DNA of 64,000 nucleotides from Prolixibacteraceae bacterium (GCA_019459525.1 JAIBEY010000042.1:62001-126000), one strand, 5' to 3'. Counted from the first letter of the stretch, positions 49,795-58,960 are shown. The notes: generated by a model not told the origin, from the sequence alone. A program made the numbers and translations.

Positions 49795-50604
49795 ATGAAA
49801 AAAATAGTTTTCCTCAGTATTTTATTGATTCTTTGTTTGTTTGGTCAGGCACAGGAAGCCAAGCGCATTGTGTCGCTGGTTCCGTGGATGACCAAAAGCC
49901 TTTACCTGATGGGCGAACAGGGCCGGTTGGTTGGCTGCACCAGTTATTGTCCGGTGGTAGCTACCGATAAAATCCCTGTAGTGGCTACTGCCGTAAATGT
50001 CAGTCTCGAAAAAACGCTGACGCTTAAACCCGACCTGGTTTTTGCGTCGTCGCTCATCAAGCCCGAAACCATCGAAAACATGAAGAAGCTAGGCATTAAG
50101 GTCGAATACATGCCCTATCCGAAATCGTTCGAGGAGATTTGTATCAACTTTATCCGAGTGGGCGAATTGGTTGGCCAGGGTGCCAAAGCCAAAAACATAG
50201 TTTCGCAGCAAAAAGCGCGTTTAGCACAATTAAAAACTGGTATTCCCGCCGGAAAGAATCCGAAAATGTTCATCCAAATCGGAGCCAAACCGCTGTTTTG
50301 TGCCGTGCCAGATACGTTCATGGAAGATTTTATTCAGTTTGCCGGAGGTAAAAATATTGCAGGCGAACTGAAAAACGGTAGCATCACCCGCGAATACGTG
50401 CTGAAGCAAGACCCGGATATTGTTTTTATCGTAACCATGGGAATTGTAGCCGAAGAAGAACGCGACACCTGGCTGAACTATCCGTCGCTTTCGGCCAGCA
50501 AAAGTAAACGGGTTTTTATTCTTGATGCAGATAAAACCTGTAGCCCCACTCCTGTTTTATTTGTCGATGCGTTGGAAGAAATGATCAAATTGTCGTACAA
50601 ATAG
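49795..50604 (+). CDS. btuF: BtuF-like periplasmic substrate-binding protein
   Basis: Signal peptide; AKRIVSLVPWMTKSLYLMGEQGRLVGCTSYCPVV...LKPDLVFASSLIKPETIENMKKLGIKV. Confidence 0.87.
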   Translation: MKKIVFLSILLILCLFGQAQEAKRIVSLVPWMTKSLYLMGEQGRLVGCTSYCPVVATDKIPVVATAVNVSLEKTLTLKPDLVFASSLIKPETIENMKKLGIKVEYMPYPKSFEEICINFIRVGELVGQGAKAKNIVSQQKARLAQLKTGIPAGKNPKMFIQIGAKPLFCAVPDTFMEDFIQFAGGKNIAGELKNGSITREYVLKQDPDIVFIVTMGIVAEEERDTWLNYPSLSASKSKRVFILDADKTCSPTPVLFVDALEEMIKLSYK

Positions 50605-50617
50605 ATAGGTTGCGAGT

Positions 50618-51643
50618 ATGATTTCAGGACATGGCGATGACAGTTTTCGCTTGAAGATACCCATCCTGGCCGATTTTAGTTCGAATGTATGGTTTGGCGG
50701 AACACCGCCGGAATTGATCAGCCATTTGCAGCAAAACCTGCATCTTATCGGGAATTATCCCGAACCCGATGCGGTTGAATTGTGTTGTAAAATGGCTGTT
50801 TTACACGATGTAACTCCGGAACAGGTATTGGCTTTTAACGGCTCAGTCGAGGCTTTTTATACCATCGCCCTGGCTTTTCGCGAAAAGCATTCGGCTATTT
50901 TTTCGCCAGCGTTTGCCGAATACGAAGATGCCTGCCGGATGCACAACCATCAAATCAGTTTTTTTACTTCTGCCGAAAGCCTGAATGATTCGGTGAAAGA
51001 AGCAGATCTTTGCTGGTTGGGCAACCCGAATAATCCCGATGGGCATATTTTTCAGTTTGCTGAAATCGAAGAATTCCTGAAAAAAAATCCGAAAACAATT
51101 TTGGTTATCGACGAAGCTTATGCCGGTTTTATTCCGGGCTTTCAATCGGTAATTGAGCTGACTACGAAGTTCGAAAACCTGGTTGTGGTGCGTTCGGTGA
51201 CTAAATGTTGCGCCATTCCGGGTTTGCGGTTGGGCTATGTGGTCGCTTCCGCCAAACTGGCCAAACGGCTCCGGAAATTTCAGCAGCCCTGGTCGGTCAA
51301 TGCGTTGGCACAGGAAGCCGGGAAGTTTCTGATTGAAGATTTGAAAGCGCACATGCCCGATGCCGTTGTCGTCCAACAGCTCTCGAAGAAACTGCAGCAA
51401 TCGGTTGGCCAGCTCAAAGGTTTTCGGGTAATCAATTCAGAAGCACCCTATTTTCTGGTTGAAATGCAATCGGGAACGGCTACCGAACTGAAAGAATTCC
51501 TGATCCAGAAACACGGCATTTTAATCCGTGACGCTTCGAATTTCAGAGGATTGAACGAACGGCATTTCAGGGTTTGTACGCGGAATGAAAACGACAACCA
51601 ATTACTGATTGATGGTTTGAAAAGCTATATGCAATTGAAATGA
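50618..51643 (+). CDS. PLP-dependent aminotransferase, CobD-like (threonine-phosphate decarboxylase / HisC-like)
   Basis: WLGNPNNPDG, LVIDEAYAGF, VVVRSVTKCCAIPGLRLGYVVAS; adjacent to cbiB. Confidence 0.83.
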   Translation: MISGHGDDSFRLKIPILADFSSNVWFGGTPPELISHLQQNLHLIGNYPEPDAVELCCKMAVLHDVTPEQVLAFNGSVEAFYTIALAFREKHSAIFSPAFAEYEDACRMHNHQISFFTSAESLNDSVKEADLCWLGNPNNPDGHIFQFAEIEEFLKKNPKTILVIDEAYAGFIPGFQSVIELTTKFENLVVVRSVTKCCAIPGLRLGYVVASAKLAKRLRKFQQPWSVNALAQEAGKFLIEDLKAHMPDAVVVQQLSKKLQQSVGQLKGFRVINSEAPYFLVEMQSGTATELKEFLIQKHGILIRDASNFRGLNERHFRVCTRNENDNQLLIDGLKSYMQLK

Positions 51644-52569
51644 CACCCGAACAATTGATTATTATCCCACTTCTCATTGGCTTTTTGCTCGATTGTTTGT
51701 TGGGCGATCCGCTTGGATTGCCACATCCCATCAGGCTTTTCGGCAACTCCATCTACTTTTTTACAGAAAAACTAAATTCAGGAAGCTACCGGAAAGCGAA
51801 AGGCGCTGCAATGGCAGTTGGATTAATTGCCGTTACTTTTGGCACGGTTTGGCTGATACTCCATCTGGCTAAATCTATTGAACTATTATACGTTGGATTA
51901 GCTAGTCTGGGTGTTTTTTATGGTTTGGCCAACCGAAGCCTGATTCAGGAATCATACAAGGTAATGAAAGCTTTGCAATGGGAAGGACTGGGGGCAGGAC
52001 GAAAACAACTAAGTTACATTGTTGGCCGCGAAACCAGTAACCTGAACGAGCAGCAGATACGGATTGCGGTACTCGAAACGCTGGCCGAAAACCTGAGCGA
52101 CGGGGTAATTGCACCGCTGTTTTTTTATGCCCTTGGCGGCGTTCCGGCCATGATGGCCTACAAAATGGCGAACACGCTCGATTCGATGATTGGCTACAAA
52201 AGCGAAAGGTTCAGGCAGTTTGGTTGGTTCGCAGCCCGGTTCGACGATGTCATCAATTTTATTCCGGCACGAATTACAGCGTTGCTTATGGTTGTACTCA
52301 GTTTTAGCTGGCGCGGGTTGGTATCTGTTTTCCGCTACGGGCACCAACACAGCAGCCCCAACGCCGGTTATCCCGAGGCCGCATTGGCCGGAATCCTGAA
52401 TTGTAGGTTTGGAGGCCCGAATGTGTATCACGGCACATTGGTCGAAAAACCGTACATTGGAAATAATGACAGGAAAATCACCAACCGCGACTTTTACAAA
52501 ACCTGCGTTCTGAATTTCTTTACTTGCCTGGCGATGATTGGGTTAATTTGCATAATCAGAATGATTTAG
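51640..52569 (+). CDS. cbiB: Adenosylcobinamide-phosphate synthase
   Basis: GFLLDCLLGDPLGLPHPIRLFG; LSYIVGRETSNLNEQQIRIAVLETLAENLSDGVIAPLFFYALGGVPAMMAYKMANTLDSMIGYKSERF. Confidence 0.96.
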   Translation: MTPEQLIIIPLLIGFLLDCLLGDPLGLPHPIRLFGNSIYFFTEKLNSGSYRKAKGAAMAVGLIAVTFGTVWLILHLAKSIELLYVGLASLGVFYGLANRSLIQESYKVMKALQWEGLGAGRKQLSYIVGRETSNLNEQQIRIAVLETLAENLSDGVIAPLFFYALGGVPAMMAYKMANTLDSMIGYKSERFRQFGWFAARFDDVINFIPARITALLMVVLSFSWRGLVSVFRYGHQHSSPNAGYPEAALAGILNCRFGGPNVYHGTLVEKPYIGNNDRKITNRDFYKTCVLNFFTCLAMIGLICIIRMI

Positions 52570-52581
52570 CAAGAATTTGGC

Positions 52582-52607
52582 ACCACAGATAACACCAATT
52601 TTCACAG
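52582..52607. repeat. Left arm of ACCACAGAT palindromic repeat flanking TA module
   Basis: ACCACAGATAACACCAATTTTCACAG, about 20/26 identical to reverse complement of 53301-53326. Confidence 0.65.
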
Positions 52608-52620
52608 TAAACATCGCGTG

Positions 52621-52929
52621 TCAATAACCGTAGTTTGTATTTTCAGTATTTTTGTCTTGCCTGTTATCCCAGAAAGAAACTATTTCAATATTGCCTAGAT
52701 TTATTTCGTAGAAAATCAAGTATATTTTCATTGGGATCACACGAGTGAATTTGTTTGAGGTTAATCTTCCAATCGATTCATTTTTCGAAAGACTTCTGGT
52801 TAAATTCTCAATGTCATTTAAAAGTTTGAGACTATATCGCGTACTTTCGTTACGTTGGTTGAAATATTCAAGAATATGTCTTAATTCTTTACTTGCACGA
52901 GTTGACCAGATTATTTTTTTGTCAGCCAT
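52621..52929 (-). CDS. Type II toxin, RelE/ParE family
   Basis: IIWSTRASKELRHILEYFNQRNESTRYSLKLLNDIENLTRSLSKNESIGRLTSNKFTRVIPMKIYLIFYEI...IEIVSFWDNRQD. Confidence 0.88.
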   Translation of the reverse strand: MADKKIIWSTRASKELRHILEYFNQRNESTRYSLKLLNDIENLTRSLSKNESIGRLTSNKFTRVIPMKIYLIFYEINLGNIEIVSFWDNRQDKNTENTNYGY

Positions 52930-53153
52930 TCTTTCATCTCAGAGATTAATTGGTCATTCTCAATATAATCGCCACTTTTAATTTCCTCCCTGCCTTTTAT
53001 AATAGAATCATTTTGCTCTGGGGACAATTGATACAGAGATTGTTCCGATGAATCGAATATTGTTTGAAGTGCTTTTAAAAAATTCATGTCATTCGAGTCT
53101 TTAATTCTCGAAATCAAACTATTTTTCAGTTGAGTTGTCATGTCCATAACCAT
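52911..53153 (-). CDS. Cognate antitoxin-like protein
   Basis: 80 aa, overlaps toxin start by 19 nt, GREEIKSGDYIENDQLISEMKEWLTKK typical antitoxin C-terminus. Confidence 0.78.
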   Translation of the reverse strand: MVMDMTTQLKNSLISRIKDSNDMNFLKALQTIFDSSEQSLYQLSPEQNDSIIKGREEIKSGDYIENDQLISEMKEWLTKK

Positions 53154-53300
53154 CAGTTTTCAATCATATTCAAAAATAAACAATTTTTCCGAATCAGGTG
53201 GTTTGTCAGATTTATTTACGTCAGTTTGATTTCTATCTTCTTGATCTATATTAACTTAACTTGAAACTGCATTTGGCATCTTTCAAAATTTCATTTTTAT

Positions 53301-53326
53301 CTGTGTTTATCTGTGTAATCTGTGGT
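53301..53326. repeat. Right arm of ACCACAGAT palindromic repeat flanking TA module
   Basis: CTGTGTTTATCTGTGTAATCTGTGGT. Confidence 0.65.
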
Positions 53327-53336
53327 AAATAATCCA

Positions 53337-53344
53337 TAGTTTTG
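53337..53344 (+). promoter_or_regulatory. Candidate -7 element for riboswitch-2/btuB transcript
   Basis: TAGTTTTG matches TANNTTTG immediately upstream of the aptamer. Confidence 0.5.
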
Positions 53345-53346
53345 CC

Positions 53347-53560
53347 TTCGGAAATGGTTCCGATGTTGGTTTGCGCCAACAAGGACTAATAGGGAATCCG
53401 GTGAAAAACCGGAGCTGTACCCGCAGCTGTAAGCCTTAATACAAACTTTTTGAAACTCCTGCCACTGTTCCGGTTTACCGGAATGGGAAGGCCTCAAAAA
53501 GAAGGCGAGCCAGAAGACCTGCCAATTCCACGCACGTTAATCATAGCTTTCGGGATAAAA
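53347..53560 (+). ncRNA. Cobalamin riboswitch 2
   Basis: GGGAATCCGGTGAAAAACCGGAGCTGTACCCGCAGCTGTAAGCC...GCCACTGTTCCGGTTTACCGGAATGGGAAGGCCTCAAAAAGAAGGCGAGCCAGAAGACCTGCC. Confidence 0.97.
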
Positions 53561-53689
53561 GCAATGGGGTGATCGTTTTCATCTAGTTTATCCATTTGTT
53601 CCTTTTTTGTCAGCCCGGGATGTTTATCGGGGAACATGTTGAAAGTTTATGGTCGACATTTTTTAATGTTTAACCATAAAAGAAGTGTT

Positions 53690-55795
53690 ATGAATTTTAA
53701 ACAAATGACCTTTGTTTGCATGGGATTGCTCTGCTCTTTAGGCGCCACAGCCGACCTGCTCGACTCGACCAAAGTGTACCCAATCCAGGAAGTTACCGTT
53801 CATGCGTCGCGGATGGAACAAAAACTGAAAAACCTTCCGCAGAAAGTCGAAATTATTTCCTCAAGCCTGATCCAGTCGTTGCCGGCCGAAAACCTGGCAG
53901 AAGTGCTTAAACGCACTACCAACCTCGATATTATTCAATATCCGGGATTGTCGGCTACTATTGGGATGCGTGGTTTTTCGCCAAGTGCACATGCCCGCAG
54001 TTATACTTTGCTCCTGATCAACGGGAAACCTGCCGGAACAACTAACCTCGCAACCATAAACCTCGACAATGTAGAGCAGATCGAAATCGTAAAAGGTTCG
54101 TATTCGGTGCTCTACGGATCGGATGCGATGGGCGGTGTGGTCAACATCATCACCAAACGCGGCAGTGCTGTTCCTGAAGGCCATGTTTCGGTTGAATCCG
54201 GAAGTTTTGGTTACCGCAAATTTTCAGGAAATTTCACCGGGAATTCGGGGACGAAACTTACTTATGGCTTGGGTTACAGTCGTCAGGAGCAAACCAAAGA
54301 TTACCGCATCGGACAGAAAAACCAGCTAAAAATTTCGGATGTTGATAAGCTGATTCTCGATAAAGCTTCGTATGGCGATGCGATGGACAACTCGCAGTAC
54401 GAGCTGAATGCAGCCAATGCGTTCGTGAATTACGACATCAGCAAGCAATGGAAAATTAGTGCTGAAGGCGCCTACACTTTTGCTTACGATGTGGAAACTG
54501 CCGGAAATTACTGGGGAACCTACGGGCAAAGCAAAAAAGATGTGAACCGCCTCAACCTGTATGTGACGGCGGAACAAAATAGCGAGAAGAATCACTTCCG
54601 GTTCAGCCCATATTACACCAACGACCAAAACCCCAATTATTCCGACAACACCGACAAGGGCTTTATCAGCTTTAAAAGTACAGTAAAAGAATTGGGTTAT
54701 CAGCTTCAGGATAACTATAAACTGGGCAATTTTGATGTGCTTTTGGGAACCGACCTGAAAATTTACGACTACCAGTCGGATCGTTTTTCGGCCATCGGAA
54801 CACCAGCCGATCCGTATAAACCCAACAACAAATTCACCAATGTGGATGCTTTTACGCAACTCGCTTATTCGGTTAAAAACCTGGATTTGAATGCCGGTGT
54901 GCGCTTCGATCGTTTTACTTATCACATTGATGCGAACGACGGGCTAAAAGCTCCGGAAGCCGACGCCCATTACAACACGCTGAATCCTTCGGTAGGCGCG
55001 CAATACCAATTTCTGAAAAACTTCAAGGCCCATGCTTCGTTCGGAACGGCTTTTTCGGTTCCCGATGCGTTTAAAGTCGCCGGGAAATATACCGTTTCAG
55101 GAAAAGCGTATGTGGGAAACCCTGATCTTGATCCAGAGAAATCGCGCACAACCGATTTCGGTGTCGGCTATTTATCACCAAAAAGCAGCCTGAGATTAGA
55201 TGTGTCGTATTTCCAGACTTTGCACGACCGTAAGATTGTGGAAGAAAAAATGGCTTCGGGCGAATACACTTACGTGAATGCCAACGATTCGAAGATGGAA
55301 GGTATCGAACTGATGTCGTCGTTCAATCTGGGGCAATTTCTGCCTGAAAAGCCGGAACTGGAAGCTTACGCCAATTTTACCTGGATTCTGAAAAACGATT
55401 TTACGCAGTTGGTGGGCACCGAAATGCTGACCCGTGACATGCAATATGTGCGCAATGCCAACGGAAACTTTGGACTGAACTACCGGCACGACCGCATCAG
55501 TATGCGCCTGAACAGCCGTTTCATTGGTTCGCGTCTCGAAAAAGATTCGTTTAGCAGCCTGCGTACCGGAATTGTGGCGGCCAATTATTATGCCGAAGGT
55601 GGCTATAAAGCGACCGACAAAATCCTGCAACATCCAGAATATTTGCTGTTCGACTATTCGATTGGCTACGCGTTCACCGAAAAGGTAAATTTTGGAGTTA
55701 CTGTATCGAATCTGCTCGACGAAAACTATTCAGAAAAAGACGGGTACAACATGCCCGGACGAAGCATTGTTGCCAAACTGGCTTATAAATTTTGA
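53690..55795 (+). CDS. btuB: TonB-dependent receptor, BtuB-type (cobalamin/corrinoid)
   Basis: QEVTVHASRMEQKLKNLPQKVEIISSSLI plug; VLYGSDAMGGVVNIITKRG; C-terminal NLLDENYSEKDGYNMPGRSIVAKLAYKF; directly under a cobalamin riboswitch. Confidence 0.93.
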   Translation: MNFKQMTFVCMGLLCSLGATADLLDSTKVYPIQEVTVHASRMEQKLKNLPQKVEIISSSLIQSLPAENLAEVLKRTTNLDIIQYPGLSATIGMRGFSPSAHARSYTLLLINGKPAGTTNLATINLDNVEQIEIVKGSYSVLYGSDAMGGVVNIITKRGSAVPEGHVSVESGSFGYRKFSGNFTGNSGTKLTYGLGYSRQEQTKDYRIGQKNQLKISDVDKLILDKASYGDAMDNSQYELNAANAFVNYDISKQWKISAEGAYTFAYDVETAGNYWGTYGQSKKDVNRLNLYVTAEQNSEKNHFRFSPYYTNDQNPNYSDNTDKGFISFKSTVKELGYQLQDNYKLGNFDVLLGTDLKIYDYQSDRFSAIGTPADPYKPNNKFTNVDAFTQLAYSVKNLDLNAGVRFDRFTYHIDANDGLKAPEADAHYNTLNPSVGAQYQFLKNFKAHASFGTAFSVPDAFKVAGKYTVSGKAYVGNPDLDPEKSRTTDFGVGYLSPKSSLRLDVSYFQTLHDRKIVEEKMASGEYTYVNANDSKMEGIELMSSFNLGQFLPEKPELEAYANFTWILKNDFTQLVGTEMLTRDMQYVRNANGNFGLNYRHDRISMRLNSRFIGSRLEKDSFSSLRTGIVAANYYAEGGYKATDKILQHPEYLLFDYSIGYAFTEKVNFGVTVSNLLDENYSEKDGYNMPGRSIVAKLAYKF

Positions 55796-55856
55796 TAATG
55801 AAAAACTAGTGAGCGGGCGACATCGAGTCACCCGCTCACTTAATAAACAACAAAAT

Positions 55857-56366
55857 ATGGCTCAAATTACATTCATCACCGGAGGCGCCCGTTCAGGAAA
55901 AAGCAGTTTTGCCCAGCAAATGGCCGAATCTGCCAGCCCAAACCCGGTTTACCTGGCCACTGCCCGAGTGTGGGACGACGATTTCCGCCGCCGCATCGAA
56001 CGGCACCAGAACGATCGCGGACCGCACTGGATCAACATCGAAGAAGAAAAGCAACTTTCGGCTTGCAAGGTTGAAGGCCAAACCGTTTTGCTCGACTGCA
56101 TTACCTTGTGGCTAACCAATATCTTTTTTGACAATCAGTTCGATGCTGATCGTTCGCTCGAAGAAGCCAAATCCGAATGGAACCGATTTGTTCAGAAAGA
56201 AATGAACCTGATTGTGGTAAGCAATGAGCTGGGCATGGGCGTTCATCCGGTAGAAGAATCAGCCCGCCAGTTTGCTGATTTGCAAGGCTGGATGAACCAA
56301 CACATCGCCCGGCAAGCCAGCGAAGTTTTCCTGATGATCTCGGGAATTCCTGTGAAAATAAAGTGA
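55857..56366 (+). CDS. cobU: Bifunctional adenosylcobinamide kinase / adenosylcobinamide-phosphate guanylyltransferase
   Basis: ITFITGGARSGKSSFAQQMAE; VLLDCITLWLTNI; VVSNELGMGVHP; start at 55857. Confidence 0.96.
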   Translation: MAQITFITGGARSGKSSFAQQMAESASPNPVYLATARVWDDDFRRRIERHQNDRGPHWINIEEEKQLSACKVEGQTVLLDCITLWLTNIFFDNQFDADRSLEEAKSEWNRFVQKEMNLIVVSNELGMGVHPVEESARQFADLQGWMNQHIARQASEVFLMISGIPVKIK

Positions 56367-56395
56367 TCAGTCGCAGTGGTCAGTTTACTGATTGG

Positions 56396-56423
56396 AACCA
56401 CAGTAGGCACATAGGTCACATAG
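56396..56423. repeat. Interspersed repeat copy A (AACCACA..AGGCACATAGGTCACATAG)
   Basis: Reverse complement CTATGTGACCTATGTGCCTACTGTGGTT matches copies at 60556 and 62132. Confidence 0.7.
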
Positions 56424-56449
56424 AAAAAACCGCGGATAATGGTTTTAAT

Positions 56450-56484
56450 TAGTCAGGGCTTCACTTTGAGTGAAACCCTGACTA
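56450..56484. repeat. Strong stem-loop between cobU and cobT1
   Basis: TAGTCAGGGCTTCACT-ttg-AGTGAAACCCTGACTA, 15/16 complementary. Confidence 0.8.
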
Positions 56485-56529
56485 TAATCGACAACAATTT
56501 CAACAACGACAACATTTAAAACACAACCC

Positions 56530-57534
56530 ATGAACCTCAACGAACAACTCAAACACAAAATTGATTTTAAGACCAAACCACTTGGTGCGCTTGGTCTTCT
56601 CGAAGATCTGGCCCTCCAAATCGGGTTAATCCAAAACACGCTGACTCCCGAGCTTAAAAATCCGGCATTGCTGGTTTTTGCTGCCGATCACGGACTAACC
56701 GACGAAGGTGTCAGCCCTTACCCAAAAGAAGTAACCTGGCAAATGGTCATGAATTTTGTGGCCGGAGGCGCTGCCATCAACGTGTTTTGCCGCCAAAACG
56801 GTATCAATCTGAAAGTCGTCGATGCCGGTGTCGATTTCGATTTTCCGGCCGATGCACCAATTATCAATGCGAAAGTGGCCCGTGGATCGCGAAACATGCG
56901 CCGCGAACCCGCGATGACCGAAGATGAATGTGCTGTAGCCATTCAAAAAGGCCGCGAACTGGTTCAGGCTGAAGTAGCGAACGGTTGCAACATCATTGGT
57001 TTTGGCGAGATGGGCATTGGCAACACTTCGGCTTCGTCGCTGTTGATGCACCGTTTCCTGAATATCCCGATTGAAGAGTGTACCGGCGCCGGAACGGGTT
57101 CGCACGGCGAACAACTGACACGCAAAATGCAGATACTGAAAGAAGTTTCGGAGAAATACGATCCGAAAACCCCGGAGGAAACGCTGGCTACCTTTGGCGG
57201 ATTGGAAATTGCGATGATGGTAGGCGCCATGCTCGAAGCCCGCGATCGGAATATGATTTTGCTGATTGATGGTTTTATTGCCACTGCCGCTGCTTTAACC
57301 GCCGTCAGGTTCAATCCTGAAGTCCGGGGCAATTGTGTATTTTGCCATTCGTCAGACGAGCGCGGCCACAAGCTGATGCTCGAAAAGCTGAATGCGCGGC
57401 CCATGCTTCAGCTCGATTTACGGCTTGGCGAAGGAACCGGAGCCGCTTTAGCATTACCTTTGGTACAGGCTGCCGTTAATTTCCTGAACGAAATGGCCAG
57501 TTTCGAAGCGGCCGGAGTGGCAAATAAAGAATAG
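56530..57534 (+). CDS. cobT: Nicotinate-nucleotide--dimethylbenzimidazole phosphoribosyltransferase, paralog 1
   Basis: KTKPLGALGLLEDLALQIGLIQ; AADHGLTDEGVSPYPKEVTWQMVMNFVAGGAAI; GFGEMGIGNTS; LGEGTGAALALPL. Confidence 0.96.
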   Translation: MNLNEQLKHKIDFKTKPLGALGLLEDLALQIGLIQNTLTPELKNPALLVFAADHGLTDEGVSPYPKEVTWQMVMNFVAGGAAINVFCRQNGINLKVVDAGVDFDFPADAPIINAKVARGSRNMRREPAMTEDECAVAIQKGRELVQAEVANGCNIIGFGEMGIGNTSASSLLMHRFLNIPIEECTGAGTGSHGEQLTRKMQILKEVSEKYDPKTPEETLATFGGLEIAMMVGAMLEARDRNMILLIDGFIATAAALTAVRFNPEVRGNCVFCHSSDERGHKLMLEKLNARPMLQLDLRLGEGTGAALALPLVQAAVNFLNEMASFEAAGVANKE

Positions 57535-57625
57535 TTCCAGGTTTCAAGTTCCAGGTTCGCTGCGAACAATATCTCCTGAACTTGATATTTTTGTTCAATA
57601 TTCGATATTGGAAATTGGGTATTAT
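57535..57625. repeat. Intergenic repeat-like sequence
   Basis: GTTCCAGGTTTCAAGTTCCAGGTT direct repeat followed by ATATTCGATATTGGAAATTGG; non-coding gap between cobT1 and cobS. Confidence 0.45.
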
Positions 57626-57670
57626 TTTCTTTAATACTTGATGCCTTTGTGGCAATTTTAAAACAACATC

Positions 57671-58435
57671 ATGCAAAACCAACTACACATATTCCTGAAC
57701 GCTATCATGTTTTACACGCGCATCCCGGTGCCGAAAAACCTGCCGTATTCCGACCAGATGCTGAACCAGGCTACCCGCTGGTTTCCTTTTATTGGCTGGA
57801 TTGGTGGCGGCATTGGGGCGGGAGTTTTCTATGGATTGCAGTTTATTTTTCCGCCTGAACTAGCCATTTTGCTAAGTATGCTGGTTACGATTTTTATCAC
57901 CGGCGCTTTTCACGAGGACGGCTTTGCCGATTTCTGCGACGGTTTTGGGGGTGGATACACGAAGGAGAAAATCCTAACCATCATGAAAGACAGCCGTATC
58001 GGCACTTACGGAAGCATCGGCCTGATCGGAATGTTGGCAACCAAGTTTATGGGTTTGCATTCCATCGATTCGGCTACGATACCGTTGATTTTGGTTGCTG
58101 GCCATGCGTTGAGCCGGTTGATGCCGGTTGTGGTGATTTTTACTTCGGAATACGCCCGTGCCGACCTCGAAAGCAAAAGCAAACCCATTGGCCAGAAAGG
58201 AAAACCCATCGATTTGCTCGTGGCGGTTTTCTTTGGGTTGGCACTTCTGGCTTTCGTGCCGCTAACGTTTTCCGTGATAATTATTCCTGTTTTGCTGATA
58301 ACCGCCTTTGTTTTCAGGAATTACATTGTCGGGAAACTTGGAGGTTACACCGGCGATTGCCTGGGCGCTTTGCAGCAAATTTCGGAGGTTCTTTTTTATT
58401 TGGCCTGGGTGGCCTTTCAAAACCACGCGATATGA
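57671..58435 (+). CDS. cobS: Adenosylcobinamide-GDP ribazoletransferase (cobalamin synthase)
   Basis: AIMFYTRIPVPKNLPYS; TGAFHEDGFADFCDGFGGGYTKEKILTIMKDSRIGTYGSIGL. Confidence 0.97.
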   Translation: MQNQLHIFLNAIMFYTRIPVPKNLPYSDQMLNQATRWFPFIGWIGGGIGAGVFYGLQFIFPPELAILLSMLVTIFITGAFHEDGFADFCDGFGGGYTKEKILTIMKDSRIGTYGSIGLIGMLATKFMGLHSIDSATIPLILVAGHALSRLMPVVVIFTSEYARADLESKSKPIGQKGKPIDLLVAVFFGLALLAFVPLTFSVIIIPVLLITAFVFRNYIVGKLGGYTGDCLGALQQISEVLFYLAWVAFQNHAI

Positions 58436-58959
58436 TCATTACGGCAATCCGACATACTTCAGTCGATGTTCCTTCAGGAATTTGCTACGGAAAAACCGAG
58501 GTTCCGCTCGCCCTTACCTTCCGGAGTGAGCTGGATTCAATCAAGCAAAAGCTGGCCGACGAAACATTTGATGCTGTATTTTCGAGCCCGTTGAGTCGTT
58601 GTACAAAATTGGCAACCGAACTTTTTCTTGAAGAGCCGCTCCGAATTGATCACCGGCTGACTGAACTTGATTTTGGCGATTGGGAAATGATGCCTTGGGA
58701 TACCATTTTTGAATCGCCGGAAGGCAAAGTCTGGTTTGGAGATTATACCCGAGCCTGCTGCCCCAACGGAGAATCGTTAATTGATTTGATTTTCAGAACG
58801 AAAATATTTTTAGACGATTTATACAAGATGAAACATGAACGCATCGTTTTGGTTACCCACGCCGGAGTGATTCGCGCCCTGATGTGCCTGATTCAGAACA
58901 GAACTCCTGAAGAGGCTTTTCAAACACCGTTGGTGTACGGACAGATAGTGAATTTCTAA
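58432..58959 (+). CDS. cobC: Alpha-ribazole phosphatase, histidine phosphatase family
   Basis: ITAIRHTSVDVPSGICYGKTEVPLA (RHG variant RHT), FSSPLSRCTKLA, VTHAGVIRAL; start at 58432. Confidence 0.92.
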   Translation: MIITAIRHTSVDVPSGICYGKTEVPLALTFRSELDSIKQKLADETFDAVFSSPLSRCTKLATELFLEEPLRIDHRLTELDFGDWEMMPWDTIFESPEGKVWFGDYTRACCPNGESLIDLIFRTKIFLDDLYKMKHERIVLVTHAGVIRALMCLIQNRTPEEAFQTPLVYGQIVNF

Positions 58960-58960
58960 T

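Noticed and set aside
55692-55857. N-terminal extension of the CobU ORF overlapping btuB
   Set aside because: The P-loop begins right after Met at 55857; the upstream part is out-of-frame btuB sequence.
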